Source: Sipunculus nudus (lineage: Eukaryota > Annelida > Sipuncula > Golfingiida > Sipunculidae). Taken from it: a stretch of DNA of 64,000 bases. Positions 1 through 12,300 of the stretch are shown piece after piece. Made by a program: the position numbers and the translations under genes. Numbering within the stretch: position 1 is the first letter of the stretch; every line of letters begins with the position of its first letter. A model generated the notes under the pieces. That model searched no databases. It was not told where the DNA came from and saw only the letters and a program-made list of their open reading frames with translations. Where the stretch lies: positions 42,225,558-42,289,557 of the forward strand of contig CM049310.1 of assembly GCA_026874595.1 (NCBI GenBank), in the 5' to 3' direction.

Positions 1-1504
1 AAAACTCTGTTGGATTGAGCTTAATTTTTGGCTATCTGCATTGACTTAGAATTTATAGGGAAAAAGCTAAAAAAAAAATTAAAAGTGACTTTTGGCTGAG
101 TTACAGAGAGCTAAACTTGGTCATTTGGCCCCAAAAGCATACTAAAATTACAATCTTAGAAACAGCTGGAGCTGTCATCACCAAATTTTATGCAAAGTAT
201 GTATGCAAATTATGTAATTTTATCCAAGTAAGCCTATATCAAACTGAGGGCAGCAATAGTCTTCTTCTGCAAAACTATTGTTTCAAATTCTGTAACATAG
301 CACAAAAATGACTCTTAGATGACCTTTGTTCCAGTTTACTTAAATTAGTTTTGGCTGAATTATAGGACCTTTAACAATTAAAGGACTGTGAGATATTTTG
401 GGGGTAAACAAAGCTAGTAGATTTATTTTAGCAACAGCAAGACAGATCTCTGTGGGTATAAAAGCAGAGCTGTACAGGCAACATAAATAAATGGTGTCAA
501 TATCAAGCTCCTTTGTAAGATAAATGCAAGAATGAAATATATCTGTATTCTGATTGTGCTTTCAATAGGCATGTTATTATCCTAAACTTTTTTTCAAAAC
601 AGAATCTTATGAAAGTGTCAGTATGAAAAAAATGCATTGTACCCAATCTCTTTCTGTAAGTGTAAACAGATTTGGCAATAGGCCAAGATTTTGTCTATAT
701 CTATAAGTAGCTTGGCAGACTGCCAACTATTTCAGCTGTGGCAAGAGGGCAGTTGTCAGTCTGTATCTTTTAGATAGCTTTGGAAGACTGCTAACAGTAT
801 CAGATTAGGCAAGAGCTCAAGTGTTCAGTCAGATCAGCCAAGTACAGGTCCAGAGTTCACATAGTGCAGTAGCTACACCTGGCACTGAGCCATACTTTCC
901 TCAGCTAAGCTTGGTCAGTTGAGTAGACACAACTCAGAGAAGTTTTATTTATCAGCCTGTAATTTTAGCATGTCCATGCATTTTTGATGGCTTCTCATAC
1001 ACAAGACTGGTGTTACCACCTACAATGATTATTGCACAGTGTATGTCCCTGCCTATTTCTTAGGAGGGATTTGATATATGAGCCTGAAATTGTGCATATC
1101 TCTACATCTCAGATAGCTTTGTCATATACAAGACTTGTGGCACCACATACAATTTTTTTGGGTGTCATTCATCTGTGCAAAAAGCTTAAGCGTGGTTTGA
1201 AGTATGTGCCTGAAATTTTGCATGTCAAAACATCTTAGAAGGCTTTCTCAAACACAAAACAGGTAGTGCCACCAACAATAATTTTTGTGTTGCGTACACC
1301 CATGCCAATATTTCAGGATTTATATTAATGCTTTAACTCATATTCAAAATGTTTAGTCCTTGCTGTCATCATGTATGTGTCACACATACTTAAAAATTTA
1401 TCAAGTTCTTTTCCAATAACGGTCAAGCATGTTATTGTGGAAGCATTATACCACCTGATGTATAAACCAATGCACAGGTTTGCATTAGGCCTGTAGGCAT
1501 CGTG
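1..1504 (+). repeat. HINE-like repeat family I, 3' portion (5' end lies outside the window)
   Basis: The phrases seen here (AAAGCATACTAAAATTACAA, CATCACCAAATTTTATGC, CAGACTGCCAACT) recur around 16.3-17.7, 38.2, 46.0-46.6 and 52.4-53.5 kb, which defines an interspersed family. The copy ends near 1,471-1,504 with CACAGGTTTGC followed by a decayed AGGCCTGTAGGC hairpin, the terminus shared by the other I copies. The short reading frames here are repeat-derived and do not look like genes. No transposase is present, so the element is non-autonomous. Confidence 0.75.
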
Positions 1505-2715
1505 TATATTTATTGTCTTTACTATAAACCAATTTGCTCACTTAATTTGAAACTCAAGATGATAATAAATTCACTATTTTTTTTAATTATCTCAAATTAG
1601 AATGATTTTCTGTTATGTAATAAAGGTGAATGCAGATAGGAAACTCGAAATCTGCATTTTAAAGAACTGTATTCCCAGGTTCATTCATGAACAAGTGACT
1701 GTACATTTGTCAATACTCCTTAATAATGTTCCTGGATCCAGATCATGTGCCGGATCCACACCAAAATCTTCATTGGCCAATTCCTGAAATGCCTTGAAAA
1801 TTTCATAAGAATCTATTCATGATCATGAAGTTATGTAGTGAACAAACACATAGACACACAAACGATAGGGGATGGGTGCTTACCCATGGAGGACGTGGAA
1901 GCAGTAATGTGCATGATCATGTTTTTCTTTATTAATGACATTTTGACCTGTTTGTGAAGGAATGAAATGTTATCAGCCAATGCTAGGTCCTTAATTAAAT
2001 GTAGTGATTTCTTAGACAGGTGTCAGGTCAGCAGTGGATTAATATAATTACATAGTGATGTTCCATTTTCACTGAGACACCTGTGTCAGATAACATGGTA
2101 AAAAAGGACGTCCAGGTACATCTGGAGAGGTGTGAGATACTGAGTAATTGCTGTAAAACTTGATATTAATTATATTTTTTTTTTTGCAGGATTAAGGACA
2201 AGTCTGTGATGACTTGGGATATAAATCATCATGGTTCTTACATGGACTGGAAACAGAGCATTTTAAAATACCCTCAGACCTCCTGCATGTTTTATATAAC
2301 TTCCCTGGGATTCTTTTGAAATAAGCTGTCTTTGGTTTCAGGGAGTTTGACCTTTTGCCTTTAACAGAAGCTTGTAATGTTCAGACAACCAGGCACCTTG
2401 AGACCTCCCTTTTATATCACGTGCAACTCGATTTTGAGACACACAATGCTTATAGGGTCTCCTGTGAATCCTTAATGAAAGCTGTACCAAGAGCTTCATG
2501 ACAACAATATTGTAAGCTTTCCTTTCAGTAAAAATTGATCATAATAACCTCTGAAAGGGTAATTGGAATTCTCCTTTTGTTACCAAAAAATAGAATAAAA
2601 CATTTGGACAAACAAACAGATAATGCTCCTGCATGTCACTGAACCTTGTATCTAAGTCACCACTGTGCTGATATTCAGTGTTTGTATTTCCAAATTTTAC
2701 CTGTAGTACTATTTA
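1505..2715. other. Unassigned AT-rich sequence
   Basis: No supported gene or RNA is seen. A polypyrimidine tract followed by GCAG at about 2,173-2,189 looks like a splice acceptor, but the reading frames after it close almost immediately. The stretch is probably intronic or intergenic. Confidence 0.5.
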
Positions 2716-3670
2716 TTGTATCCGCCAAATTGTATCCAAAAGTTTTGTGGATGCTATGTTTTTGACTGGGTTCCCCCACGGCAGCCGCCGCGTTTGTATC
2801 CGGAGAACACCTCTAAGACTACTAGACTGATTTTTCTGAAACTTACACCAATTATCCGGTCACATATGAACTTGTGCCTAAGCAATTGGCGTTATGTTCG
2901 GGTCACATGTGAACTGCTGCGCCCCGATTTTGATTTGACCTCTGACCTTTCCTCTGCGCTCTGCGTCCGTTTGTGCGTCTGTTTCCACACATAAACCCAC
3001 ATATCTCGGGAACTGTTTGACTGATCAGGAAAAAAAATTATACAGATGTAGCCCTTGGATAGCTTTATAACATACACAAAAATGGTGGCGCCACCTGCAA
3101 CCATGTTTGCACAGCGTCCATCTGTTTGTCTTCCTTGGGTTAAAATCACTCATATCTCTGCGGTGGTTTCACTAATTCACCTGAAATTTGGCATGTGTAT
3201 ACATAATTGATAGCTTTCTTGATTTTATGACAGGTGTTGCCACCTACATTCATGTCATGCTGCAGACATCCATGCTTATATCTCCAGAATGGTTTGATGT
3301 ATCTTACTGAAAATTTGCATGTGTATAAATCTCACATAGCTCTTTATCATACGCAAACTGGTGGCGCCACCTGCAAACATTTGTGCACAGTGTCCATCTG
3401 TTTGTCTGCCGTGGGATAAAATCACTCCTATCTCAGTAGTGGTTCGGCTTATCTGCCTAAAATTTTGCGTGTTTATACATCTTGGTTAGCTTTCTCTATT
3501 TTTTTGGCAGGTGGCGCCACCTACATACACATTTCTGCTGCAGACATCCATGCTAATATGCAACACATCTACCCTATTTCCCCTTGCCACCCAATCCATG
3601 CCTCACTTCACCTGTTTTACTCTGATTTTGGCGAATACACGTAGTCGCTTGTCGACTACCTGTATTTTAG
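2716..3670 (+). repeat. HINE-like repeat family B, copy 1
   Basis: The 5' end carries TGTATCCGCCAAA. The 3' part carries a diverged inverted copy (GATTTTGGCGAATAC), then a perfect 7-bp-stem hairpin at 3,641-3,659 (GTAGTCG/CGACTAC with loop cttgt), ending in TGTATTTTAG. Inside are units of roughly 150-300 bp, each holding the palindrome GGTGGCGCCACC (3,084, 3,360, 3,510). Terminal inverted motif plus subterminal hairpin is the plan of Helentron-derived non-autonomous elements; that class assignment is inference. Small ORFs on both strands are by-products of the repeat. Confidence 0.75.
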
Positions 3671-6075
3671 TTTTTAGCTCAGCTGACTGTAAGTCATCTG
3701 AGCTGTACTCGTGGTCCATTGTCCGTTGTCCATCCATCCGTCTGTCCGTCGTGCAAACCGTCTGTCCGTCCTTTAGCATGTTTTGAAACCATTAGACCTA
3801 TGAATCCAAAATTTGGCATACCATTGCATGTCCCAAAAATCTCCTACCATACCGAAAATTGGGTCAGTATGACTTTGTTCTTTTGAGATTAAGGAAAAAC
3901 CTCAGATTTCAATTAAAAACCAATTGTCACTCTTCAGGACTGCCTAATATCAAAACCACTTATCTGTTTTTCTTAATATTTGTATCCGTCAAAACAAAGT
4001 TTTGCGGTTAATATGTTTTTGACCGGGTGCCGCCGCCGCCACCGCGTTCATTTCCGGAGAACTCCTCTGAGACTACTGGACGGATTTTTCCGAAACTTGC
4101 ACCAATTATCCGGTCACATGTGAACTGGTGCCTAAGCAATTGGCCTTGACCTCTGACCTTTCCTCTCTGCCCAGCGTCCATTTGTGCGTCTGTTTCCACA
4201 CATAAACCCACATATCCTGTTTGTCTGATCAGGAAAACAATTTTGTACAAAAGTAGCCCTTGGATAGCTTTATAACATACATAAAAAATGGTGACGCAGC
4301 CATTTTTGCACAGGGTCCATCTGTTCATCTGCCTTGGGTTAAAATCACTCATATCTCTGCAATGGTTTGACTAATTCACCTGAAATTACGTATGCATATA
4401 CATCGTTGATAGCTTTCTTGATTTTATGACAGGTGGTGCCAGCTACATTCACGTTCACACTGTAGACATCCATGCTTATATCTCTGGACTCATTCGACCA
4501 ATCAGGAAAAAAATTTTTACACAGATGTAGCCCTTGGATAGCTAAATAACATACACAAAAATGGTGTCGCCACCTGCAGTCATTTTTGCACAGCTTCCAT
4601 CTGTTTGTCTGCCTTGGGTTAAAATCACTCATATCTCTGCAGTGATTTGACCAAATTACCTGTAATTCAGCATGCGTATACATCCTGGATAGCTTTCTTG
4701 ATTTTATGACAGGTGGCGCCAGCTTCATTCACGTTCATGCTGCAGATATTAATGCTTATATCTCCGGACTCGTTTGACCAATCAGAAAATTTTTTTACAC
4801 AAATGTGGCCCTTGGATAGCTTTATAACATACACAAAAATGGTGGCGCTACCTGCAGCCATTTTTGCACAGCGTCCATCTGTTTGTCTGTTGTGGGATAA
4901 ATCACTCATATCTCTGCAGTGGTTTGACTTTTCAACCTGAAATTTTGCATGTGTATACATGTTGGATAGTTTCTTGTTCAAATAACAGGTTTCACCACCT
5001 ACAATCATGTTTACGTGGCAGACATCCATTCTAATATGTAACACATGTAACTCTATTTCCCCTTGCCACTCAATCCATGCCTCACTTTACCCGTGCTACT
5101 CTGATTTTGGCGGATACATGTAGTCGCTTGTCGACTACCTGTATTCTAGTTTCCAGAAGTATTCTCCTATATATTTCCTATATACATGCCAGAAATTATG
5201 TCTATTAAGTCTAATTTCTTAAAGTTATGGGCCCGAACATAATGGACTTTGTAAAAATTCAGGAAAAATATTACCTCCTTAACATGAACAATTTTGAAAC
5301 TAAAGACTTTTTTTCCCCAAGTATATAACTTTCTTTAATTAAGATTCAATAGTATACCAAAAGTAAGGTCTGAATTTTGTAAAATTTTAAAAAGTTTTTA
5401 GCATAAAAATAAAATCAGTACCTAAAATTTTGCCCAACTTTGACCATGGCACATTTTTTTCCTGCGAGTACTGTTAATTTAATTTTCACAGCATGTAAAC
5501 ATAAGCATTTAATCTGTTTGAATCTGAAATTTGAAAATAAAAGCTTGAAAATAAGGCTAGTAATTGAATTTTTTCTTGAGGCTCTATTGCAGTCACTTGC
5601 TTTGTCAACATGCAGGTTGGCCACTCCTGGTCACTAGAAGTCAGCTATGCCAAGGTTCCTAATTTATTACAGTCACTGGGGGAGATCCCCTGCTGTGACA
5701 GGTGTACAGTTATTCTCCTATCACCACCCCATACTGTCTGTATATAAATATATATATATGTGCAATTTAACAAATGTGTAAACTACTGAACTGTCAACAG
5801 TTTATCAAAAAGCCAACCAATGATCATGGTATTAATATTCATCTTATGGTCACAAACTGCTCACATGCTTTAATTTTAACATTAGGAAATGCAAGGTTTG
5901 GTCACAAAATATTATTTGAAACAATATCTTACTTATCAATATAAACCAATCATGTCAACCAGCCATGGCCTATATTATCTTTTCCTCCTAGGCTTTATCT
6001 CCAAATGATATTATTTTAGATGTTTCACCTTCAAGGTCAACTTAAGCTGAGCACAGTGACCCATGGGTCCCTTGT
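3671..6075 (+). repeat. HINE-like repeat family A, copy 1 (interrupted by a family B copy)
   Basis: It starts with TTTTTAGCTCAGCTGACTG directly after the 3' end of B copy 1, followed by a degenerate GTCCGT microsatellite (3,718-3,770). It ends with AGCTGAGC, the hairpin GACCCATGGGTC and CCTTGTT. The start motif AGCTCAGCTGA and the end motif AGCTGAGC are inverted copies. Comparison with A copy 2 shows the body is continuous across 3,981 and 5,150 once the nested B element is removed. Confidence 0.75.
3982..5149 (+). repeat. HINE-like repeat family B, copy 2, nested in A copy 1
   Basis: It starts GTATCCGTCAAAAC and ends with GATTTTGGCGGATAC, the hairpin at 5,120-5,138 (GTAGTCG/CGACTAC) and TATTCTAG. 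The flanks are T-rich (ATTT before, TTTCC after), consistent with insertion between T residues. Internal tandem units include GGTGGCGCC variants with one changed base (about 4,563, 4,713 and 4,842). Confidence 0.8.
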
Positions 6076-6451
6076 TACTGACTGTGGTTAGTGATATCTA
6101 TCAGTACTCTTATTGGTATTGTCAGTTTTGTCATATTTTCTCTAAATGCTCCTATTGCTTTCAGTTAACTCTCAGTGCCCTAATAAACCTTTCTGTAGTT
6201 ATATTTATGTTGGAGCATATGTCATCAATGTTCCTCACTGGTCAAATAATATTCTGGTCACACAACAGATATATTGTTCAGGACAGTTATCAGGTTCATG
6301 AATTAATGGTTGTATTTTATATATTTGATTGTGACTTGTTTGCTAAAACATTTGGTAAACATTTACAGTTCCAAAGTATTTATTTTAGACTCTCCTTGAC
6401 TGAAATATATCAAGTTTTAGAAGACTGTCAGACATAAAAACTTAGAAAAAT
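6076..6451. other. Unassigned spacer between A copies 1 and 2
   Basis: A 124-residue open frame spans 6,063-6,437, but it starts inside the 3' hairpin of the upstream A element. It is rich in aromatic and hydrophobic residues, as expected from AT-rich DNA. No domain is recognised and no gene is called. Confidence 0.5.
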
Positions 6452-7345
6452 AGTTTTTAGCTCAGCTGACTATAAGTCATCTGAGCTATAGTCGTGGTCC
6501 ATTGTCCGTCGTCCGTCCGTCTGTCCGTCCGTCCGTCCGTCCGTCCGTAGATGTGGCACGTTTTGAAACCGTAAGTTCTAGGAATCCAAAATTCGGCATA
6601 ATGTTAGATGTCCCCAAGATCTCCTACCAAGCCGAAAACTGGGTGTTTGCAACTTCGTTCCTTTGAGAAATTAAGGAAAAACCTCAATTTTTTATTAAAA
6701 ACCTATTTTCACACTTCAGGACTGCCTTATATCAAAACCACTCATCTGTTTTTCCTCATATTTACCATAAATATTCTTCTTTATAGTTCCTATGTACATG
6801 CCAGAAATTAAGTCTGTTAAGTATAAATTCTTTAAGTTATGGGCCCAAACATAATGGACTTTGTAAAAAATCAGGAAAAATATTTACTCACTTAACATGA
6901 AAAATTTTGAAACTAGAGTCTATTTTCCCAAGTATATAACTGTGTTTAATTAAGATTCAATTGTTTACCCAAAATTAGATCTGAATTTTGTAAATTTTTT
7001 AAGTTATTAGCATAAAAATAAAATCAGTACCTTAAATTTTGCCCAACTTTGACCATGGCACGTTTTTTTTCTGTAAGTACCATTGATTTAATTTTCACAG
7101 CATATAAACATAAATATTCAATTTGTTTAAATCTGAAATTTGGAAGTAAAAGCTTGAAAATTAAGCTAGTTATTGATTTTTTTTCTTGAGGCTCTGTTGT
7201 AGTCATTTGCTTTGATTACAGATTACAGATGCAGGGTCCCACTCCAGGTCACTGGAAGTCAGCAATGCCTGGATTTCTGATTTGTTACAGTCACTGGGGG
7301 AGATCCCCTGCTGTGACAGGTGTACAGTTATTCTCATATCACCAC
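6452..7345 (+). repeat. HINE-like repeat family A, copy 2, 3'-truncated
   Basis: The family A 5' end (TTTTTAGCTCAGCTGACTA) is followed by a clean (GTCC)n microsatellite at about 6,486-6,548 and the standard A body. It parallels A copy 1 up to the CACTGGGGGAGATCCCCTG hairpin-like stretch and TATCACCACCCC. It then breaks into a C-rich tract, and the usual 3' hairpin and CTTGTT end are missing. Confidence 0.75.
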
Positions 7346-7390
7346 CCCAATCACCCCCCCCCCCAACCCCAACCCCCCCAAACCCAACCC
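7346..7390 (+). repeat. Poly-C/CCCCAA low-complexity tract
   Basis: Runs of C mixed with AACCC (CACCCCCCCCCCCCAACCCC region) lie at the breakpoint of A copy 2. This may be an expansion or a replication-slippage site. Confidence 0.85.
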
Positions 7391-7510
7391 ACCAAGTGTT
7401 CACTGTATCTCCTTAATTGTAATGCTGTTTCCACTCTGATATGCAAAAACTTTCCTTGAAAAAGTAATTCAAGGTGTAATCCAGAAGATGCAATGTTGTA
7501 TAATGTACCA

Positions 7511-8960
7511 TTTTTAGCTCAGCTGACTATAAGTCATCTGAGCTATAGTCGTGGTCCATTGTCCGTCGTCCGTCCGTCTGTCCGTCCGTCCGTCCGTCTG
7601 TCCGTCCGTAGATGTGGCACGTTTTAAAACCGTAAGTTCTAGGAATCCAAAATTCGGCATAATGTTAGATGTCCCCAAGATCTCCTACCAAGCCGAAAAC
7701 TGGGTGTTTGCAACTTCGTTCCTTTGAGAAATAAAGGAAAAACCTCAATTTTTTATTAAAAACCTATTTTCACACTTCAGGACTGCCTAATATCAAAACC
7801 ACTCATCAGTTTTACCTCATATTTACCATAAATATTCCTCTATATAGTTCCTATGTACATGCCAGAAATTATGTCTGTATTATTTAATTTAAAAAAGTTA
7901 TGGGCCAAAACATAATGCATTTTGTAAAAAATCAGAAAAGATATTTGATCACTTAACACAAAAAATGTTAATGCTATGGACCTTTTTTCCAGTAATATAA
8001 CTTTAATTAAGCAAAATTAAATTGTATACCCAAAATTAGATGAAAATCTTTTAAATTTTTTAAAATATTAATAAAAATAGAAAATTGGTACCTTAAATTT
8101 TGCCAACTTTGACCATGGCACGTTTTTTTCCTGTAAGTACTGTGGATTTAATTTTCACAGCATGTTTTTGTTAGCATTTCAACTGTTAACACCGAAAATT
8201 TGAAACCAGTTGATCAAAAACTGTAGATTTTAATCAAGTTTTCAAGCACCATGTAACATATTGTTTACATCAAGCTAGTGTTATGCAGTTTGCAAGAGCT
8301 CAGCTCCCCAGCTTCAGCTCTAAGTTCCTTAAATTCGGCATACAGTTAGATGTCTCCAAAATGCCCTACCATGCCAAGAATTTGGTCACTAGGACATTCG
8401 AGATATTAATGAAAAACTTCATTTTTCCATTAAAAACCCATTGTTACACTTCAAGACTGCCTAATATCAAAACCACTGATCTGACTTTAATCATAAATAA
8501 TATACATATTTTTCATTCTCTATGCACATGCAAGAATGATGTCAGTATTGTGTAATTGTTTTAAGTTATGGGCCCAAACATAATGCACTTTGTAAAAAAT
8601 CAAGAAATATATTTACTCCCTTAACAAGAGCATTGCTGAAGCTAGAGATTTTTTTGTCAGGGATGTAACATTATTTAATCAATATTCAATTGAATACCCA
8701 AAATTAGTTCTGAATTTTTCAAATTTTATTTAGTATAAATATAAAATTAGTACCTTAAATTTTGCCCAACTGTGACCATGGCACGTTTGTTTCCCGTGAG
8801 CACTGTTGATATAATTTTCATATCATGCACACATAAGCATTTCAGCTTTTTAGTTTAGAAAGCTGAAAGAAATTGGCCAAAAATTGTAGCTTTTATTAAT
8901 GTTTTTTATGAGACCCTGTCAGACTTTGGCTCTCTCCAGCCCCTCTTGAGTCACCTGTAT
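7511..8960 (+). repeat. HINE-like repeat family A, copy 3, 5' part with an internal duplication
   Basis: It starts TTTTTAGCTCAGCTGACTA with a GTCCGTCC microsatellite at about 7,566-7,610. A body segment (about 7,620-8,170) is repeated in diverged form at about 8,318-8,830: GGCATAATGTTAGATGTCCC versus GGCATACAGTTAGATGTCTC, and both end with the CCATGGCACGTTT stretch. The copy is interrupted by the LINE at 9,045 and may resume at 14,104. Confidence 0.7.
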
Positions 8961-9034
8961 GTTGACCTTGTTGACCTTTCATCAAATTATGCACGCTTGA
9001 GGCGAGGCATACATGGAATCCAGGCAGCTTATGG

Positions 9035-9042
9035 CAAGCCAC

Positions 9043-9044
<2 letters not shown>
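9035..9044 (+). other. Target-site duplication of the LINE, left copy
   Basis: CAAGCCACAG directly abuts the poly-T tract and is repeated exactly at 14,094-14,103. It may be extended by TT. Confidence 0.85.

Positions 9045-9077
<33 letters not shown>
9045..9077 (-). repeat. Poly(A) tail of the LINE (poly-T on the plus strand)
   Basis: A run of 33 T residues sits directly next to the left target duplication, about 25 nt beyond the AATAAA signal. Its length and purity support a young insertion. Confidence 0.9.
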
Positions 9078-9389
9078 CTTATGATGTCTCAGAATATTGA
9101 TTTTATTTTTTTCAAGACCTTTCTGTCATCATCGACATCATTAAAAAGAAATCACAAGGTTACATTTCAGATCACAATATTTACAAATACAAAATATACA
9201 AAATATGTAAGTTACAAAAAACATTCACATCTTAACTACTTATGTATATGATTCCAGAAACCTCAAATTTAACCATGACTTATGTAGGTAACATGTCTGT
9301 CAGAAGTTATGAATTATAATAGAAGAGGCTATATAATCACGTGTTCTAGTGAAGTTTGACATAAATTAGGGTACATGGATAAAAAATAT

Positions 9390-12300
9390 TTAGTTAAAGC
9401 CCTTTTTCCCAATAAGCGGGAGTATCGGTTTCCATTTTTTCTCATGTAAAACATATTTATTAGCTTTTTGAGCGACTTTACTTTCCAGGCACTCAATATT
9501 AATGAGTTTTTTTATGAATAAGTTCAATGATGGAGGCACCAAGTTTAATCTATTACTAAAGACAATGAATTTGTACAACAACAAAATTAAATTTATAATG
9601 TTCTGGTGTTCAGCTTCACCTACACCCATACACATTATTTTTGGGCTTAGAACTGGCATTGTTATTTTTCCCTTTTCAGCCCAATACTTTATTCTTAAAT
9701 AAAACGTGACTGATATATGACACTCACAGAATAAGTGAAGAACAGATTCATTGGAAATAAAACAATAAGAACACCTCTTTGTATTAACGATGTTCCATTT
9801 AAATAGATTCACATTTACTGCAAGTATATTATGTAGAAATCCGAATTGAAACTGTCTGAGGTACATGTCCAAGGTTGTTCTGTAAACAAGAGCAACAGCC
9901 TGTTGCAAATTAAAAAAATCGTATTTGTTTAGCAGTTTTTCTCCATTTGTAGGTACTGAAACTATCTTCGTTAAAATTCTGTCGTATATACTCCTGAATG
10001 AAACGTTCTTCAAATCTAAAATAACATCTTTGAAAGCAATTACATTACGCTCTTGTACTAACATATCCCTAGATGTTATACCTTGGTCATCAATCATATT
10101 CACCCATTTTTTGGGGATAGCTTTTCGCAATGCCATCCAGTGTATGTAAAAGTTACAATAATTTCTACGGTCCTTCGACATGATTTCACTTAATTTCCTT
10201 TTTTCACCACTTGTATTATACAAATCATATATATATTTTATACCCAGTTCATCAAAATATCGAAAATAAACCGACTTGCCTCCGATCTTAATATATTTAT
10301 TATTCCAGAGTTGTTGTGATAAAACAGTTTTAACCAGAACAGGTTCTCCTGAGGTAAAGGACTGCCATATGTGAAAACTGCGCCTATAAAAATCCGGTAG
10401 TCCTCCTCTGAATACTACAGGGTCAGTATTACTACTAATATTTCTTATGCCACCAAACGCTTTTAAATAAAAGTTAGGTATTACACAGTATTTTTCGGTA
10501 TTCTCAGAAATGATTTTCTTAATCCACATTAATCTTTGTGTTTCTATGGTCGTTTCAAGATCAGGCATCCTGATACCCCCATTATCATAACCACTAATCA
10601 TGACATTATATTTTATTTTTGGTTTTCTCCCGTTCCATATAAATTCTGTCATCACGTCTTTTACTGATTTAATGAATTCTTTCGGTGGTTCTAAAACATT
10701 GGTTATATAAGTAAGTTTTGAAATTCCTAAAGACTTTAAAATCGTATTTCTACCAAATATAGTCAAGGAACGTTGTTTCCATATGTTTAGAAGTGTTCTC
10801 ATTTTTCCAAGCACTCTATTGAAATTTAACATGTTCGATAAGTTCTTGTCATAAGTATACCATAATCCAAGGATTTTCAATGCATCTGTTGTCAAGTCAA
10901 CCCATTTGAAACCGTCTAAGGTTTCATTAATATCATACTTTGCCATCCATGCGGCTTCACATTTATCCTGATTCACTTGGACTGATGATAATCTCGTGAA
11001 TTTCTTCAAAACAGTACATAAAACATTCATGGAATTTATGTCTTTTAGAAAATACGTGGTATCATCCGCAAATATACATTGTTTTATCTCGTTCCCGTTA
11101 ATAGTAATTCCTTTTATATCAACAGATTGGCGTACCATTATTGCCAATATTTCAATAGCTAATACAAACAGGTACGGCGCTAGAGGATCCCCTTGTCTAG
11201 TCCCCTTTGCCACTTTTATGTAACCTGTTGTATAACCGTTATTTATAATACAGCTTTGAATATCTGTGTGGAGGAGTTTGACCCATCCGATAAAACTTTC
11301 TCCAAAGCCAAACTTTTCTAACACACTGAACAAATAATTATGACCAATCGAATCAAATGCAGCTGCAAAATCCACTGCGAACAGTATATGTGGCTTATTT
11401 TCTTGGAAACAGTAGTTAACAATATCACTAATTATTCTATTTGTTTCATTTATATTCCGACCGGGCACAAAGGCTGTCTGATCCGTATTTATTATATTAG
11501 GGAGAACTGCTCTGATACGGTTCGCCATAACTTTACTTATTATTTTACAGTCTACATTGACCAAACTTATAGGTCTCCAAGATGATAGTAAGCGATTATC
11601 TTTACCTGTTTTTTCAATTAAGGTCACAACTGCTTGCCTTTGACAAGGAGTGAGTTTCCCTTCCTTAAAACATTTATTTAAGCATAGAACTAAATCACTA
11701 CCGATCAAATCAAAGAATTTCAAGTAGAACTCTTTCGGTAGTCCATCGTTTCCAGGAGATTTATTATTTTTCATTTGCTTAAGAACATGTAAAATCTCGT
11801 TTTGCGAGACAGGACCCTCGCAGCTGGCTGCCTCATCTGGAGTTAATTTTGGGATGTTCATACTTGATAACAATTCATGACACTCTTCCTTAGATAGACA
11901 GTTATTACTCTTATATTTATTTTCATAAAATCTTCTTAGTTCAGCCAATATTAATTTTTGGTCACTGATCTCTTTCTCATTACATAACAATTTTCGTATT
12001 GTGGATTTAGTTTTATTTCTTTTTTCCAAGTTTAAAAAATATTTCGTGTTACGTTCTCCATGTTCAAACCAATTAACCCTGGATCTTATTATATGACCAT
12101 CTGTTATTCTATCATAGTAGGACTCAAGTTCCCGTTGGATTATTTCACATTCATGCAAGGAAGATACACTTTGAGCTTCCGTCAATCGTTTTTCCAGTAT
12201 GTGTAATTTCTGTTTTTCTTTCTGGCGTTTCCTTTTAGAGAAGCAGATGGAAAATTCTCTAATTTTAAATTTAAGATATTCCCACCATTTTGTAATGTTT

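Noticed and set aside
2173-2189. Polypyrimidine tract plus GCAG, like a splice acceptor
   Set aside because: No open exon or matching donor follows; such tracts are common in AT-rich DNA.
4008-5044. Three overlapping minus-strand frames of 114-127 residues
   Set aside because: These are tandem family B units read on the reverse strand; they repeat each other and match no protein family.
6063-6437. 124-residue open frame with hydrophobic segments
   Set aside because: It starts inside the 3' hairpin of a family A element, its composition follows AT-rich DNA, and no domain is visible.
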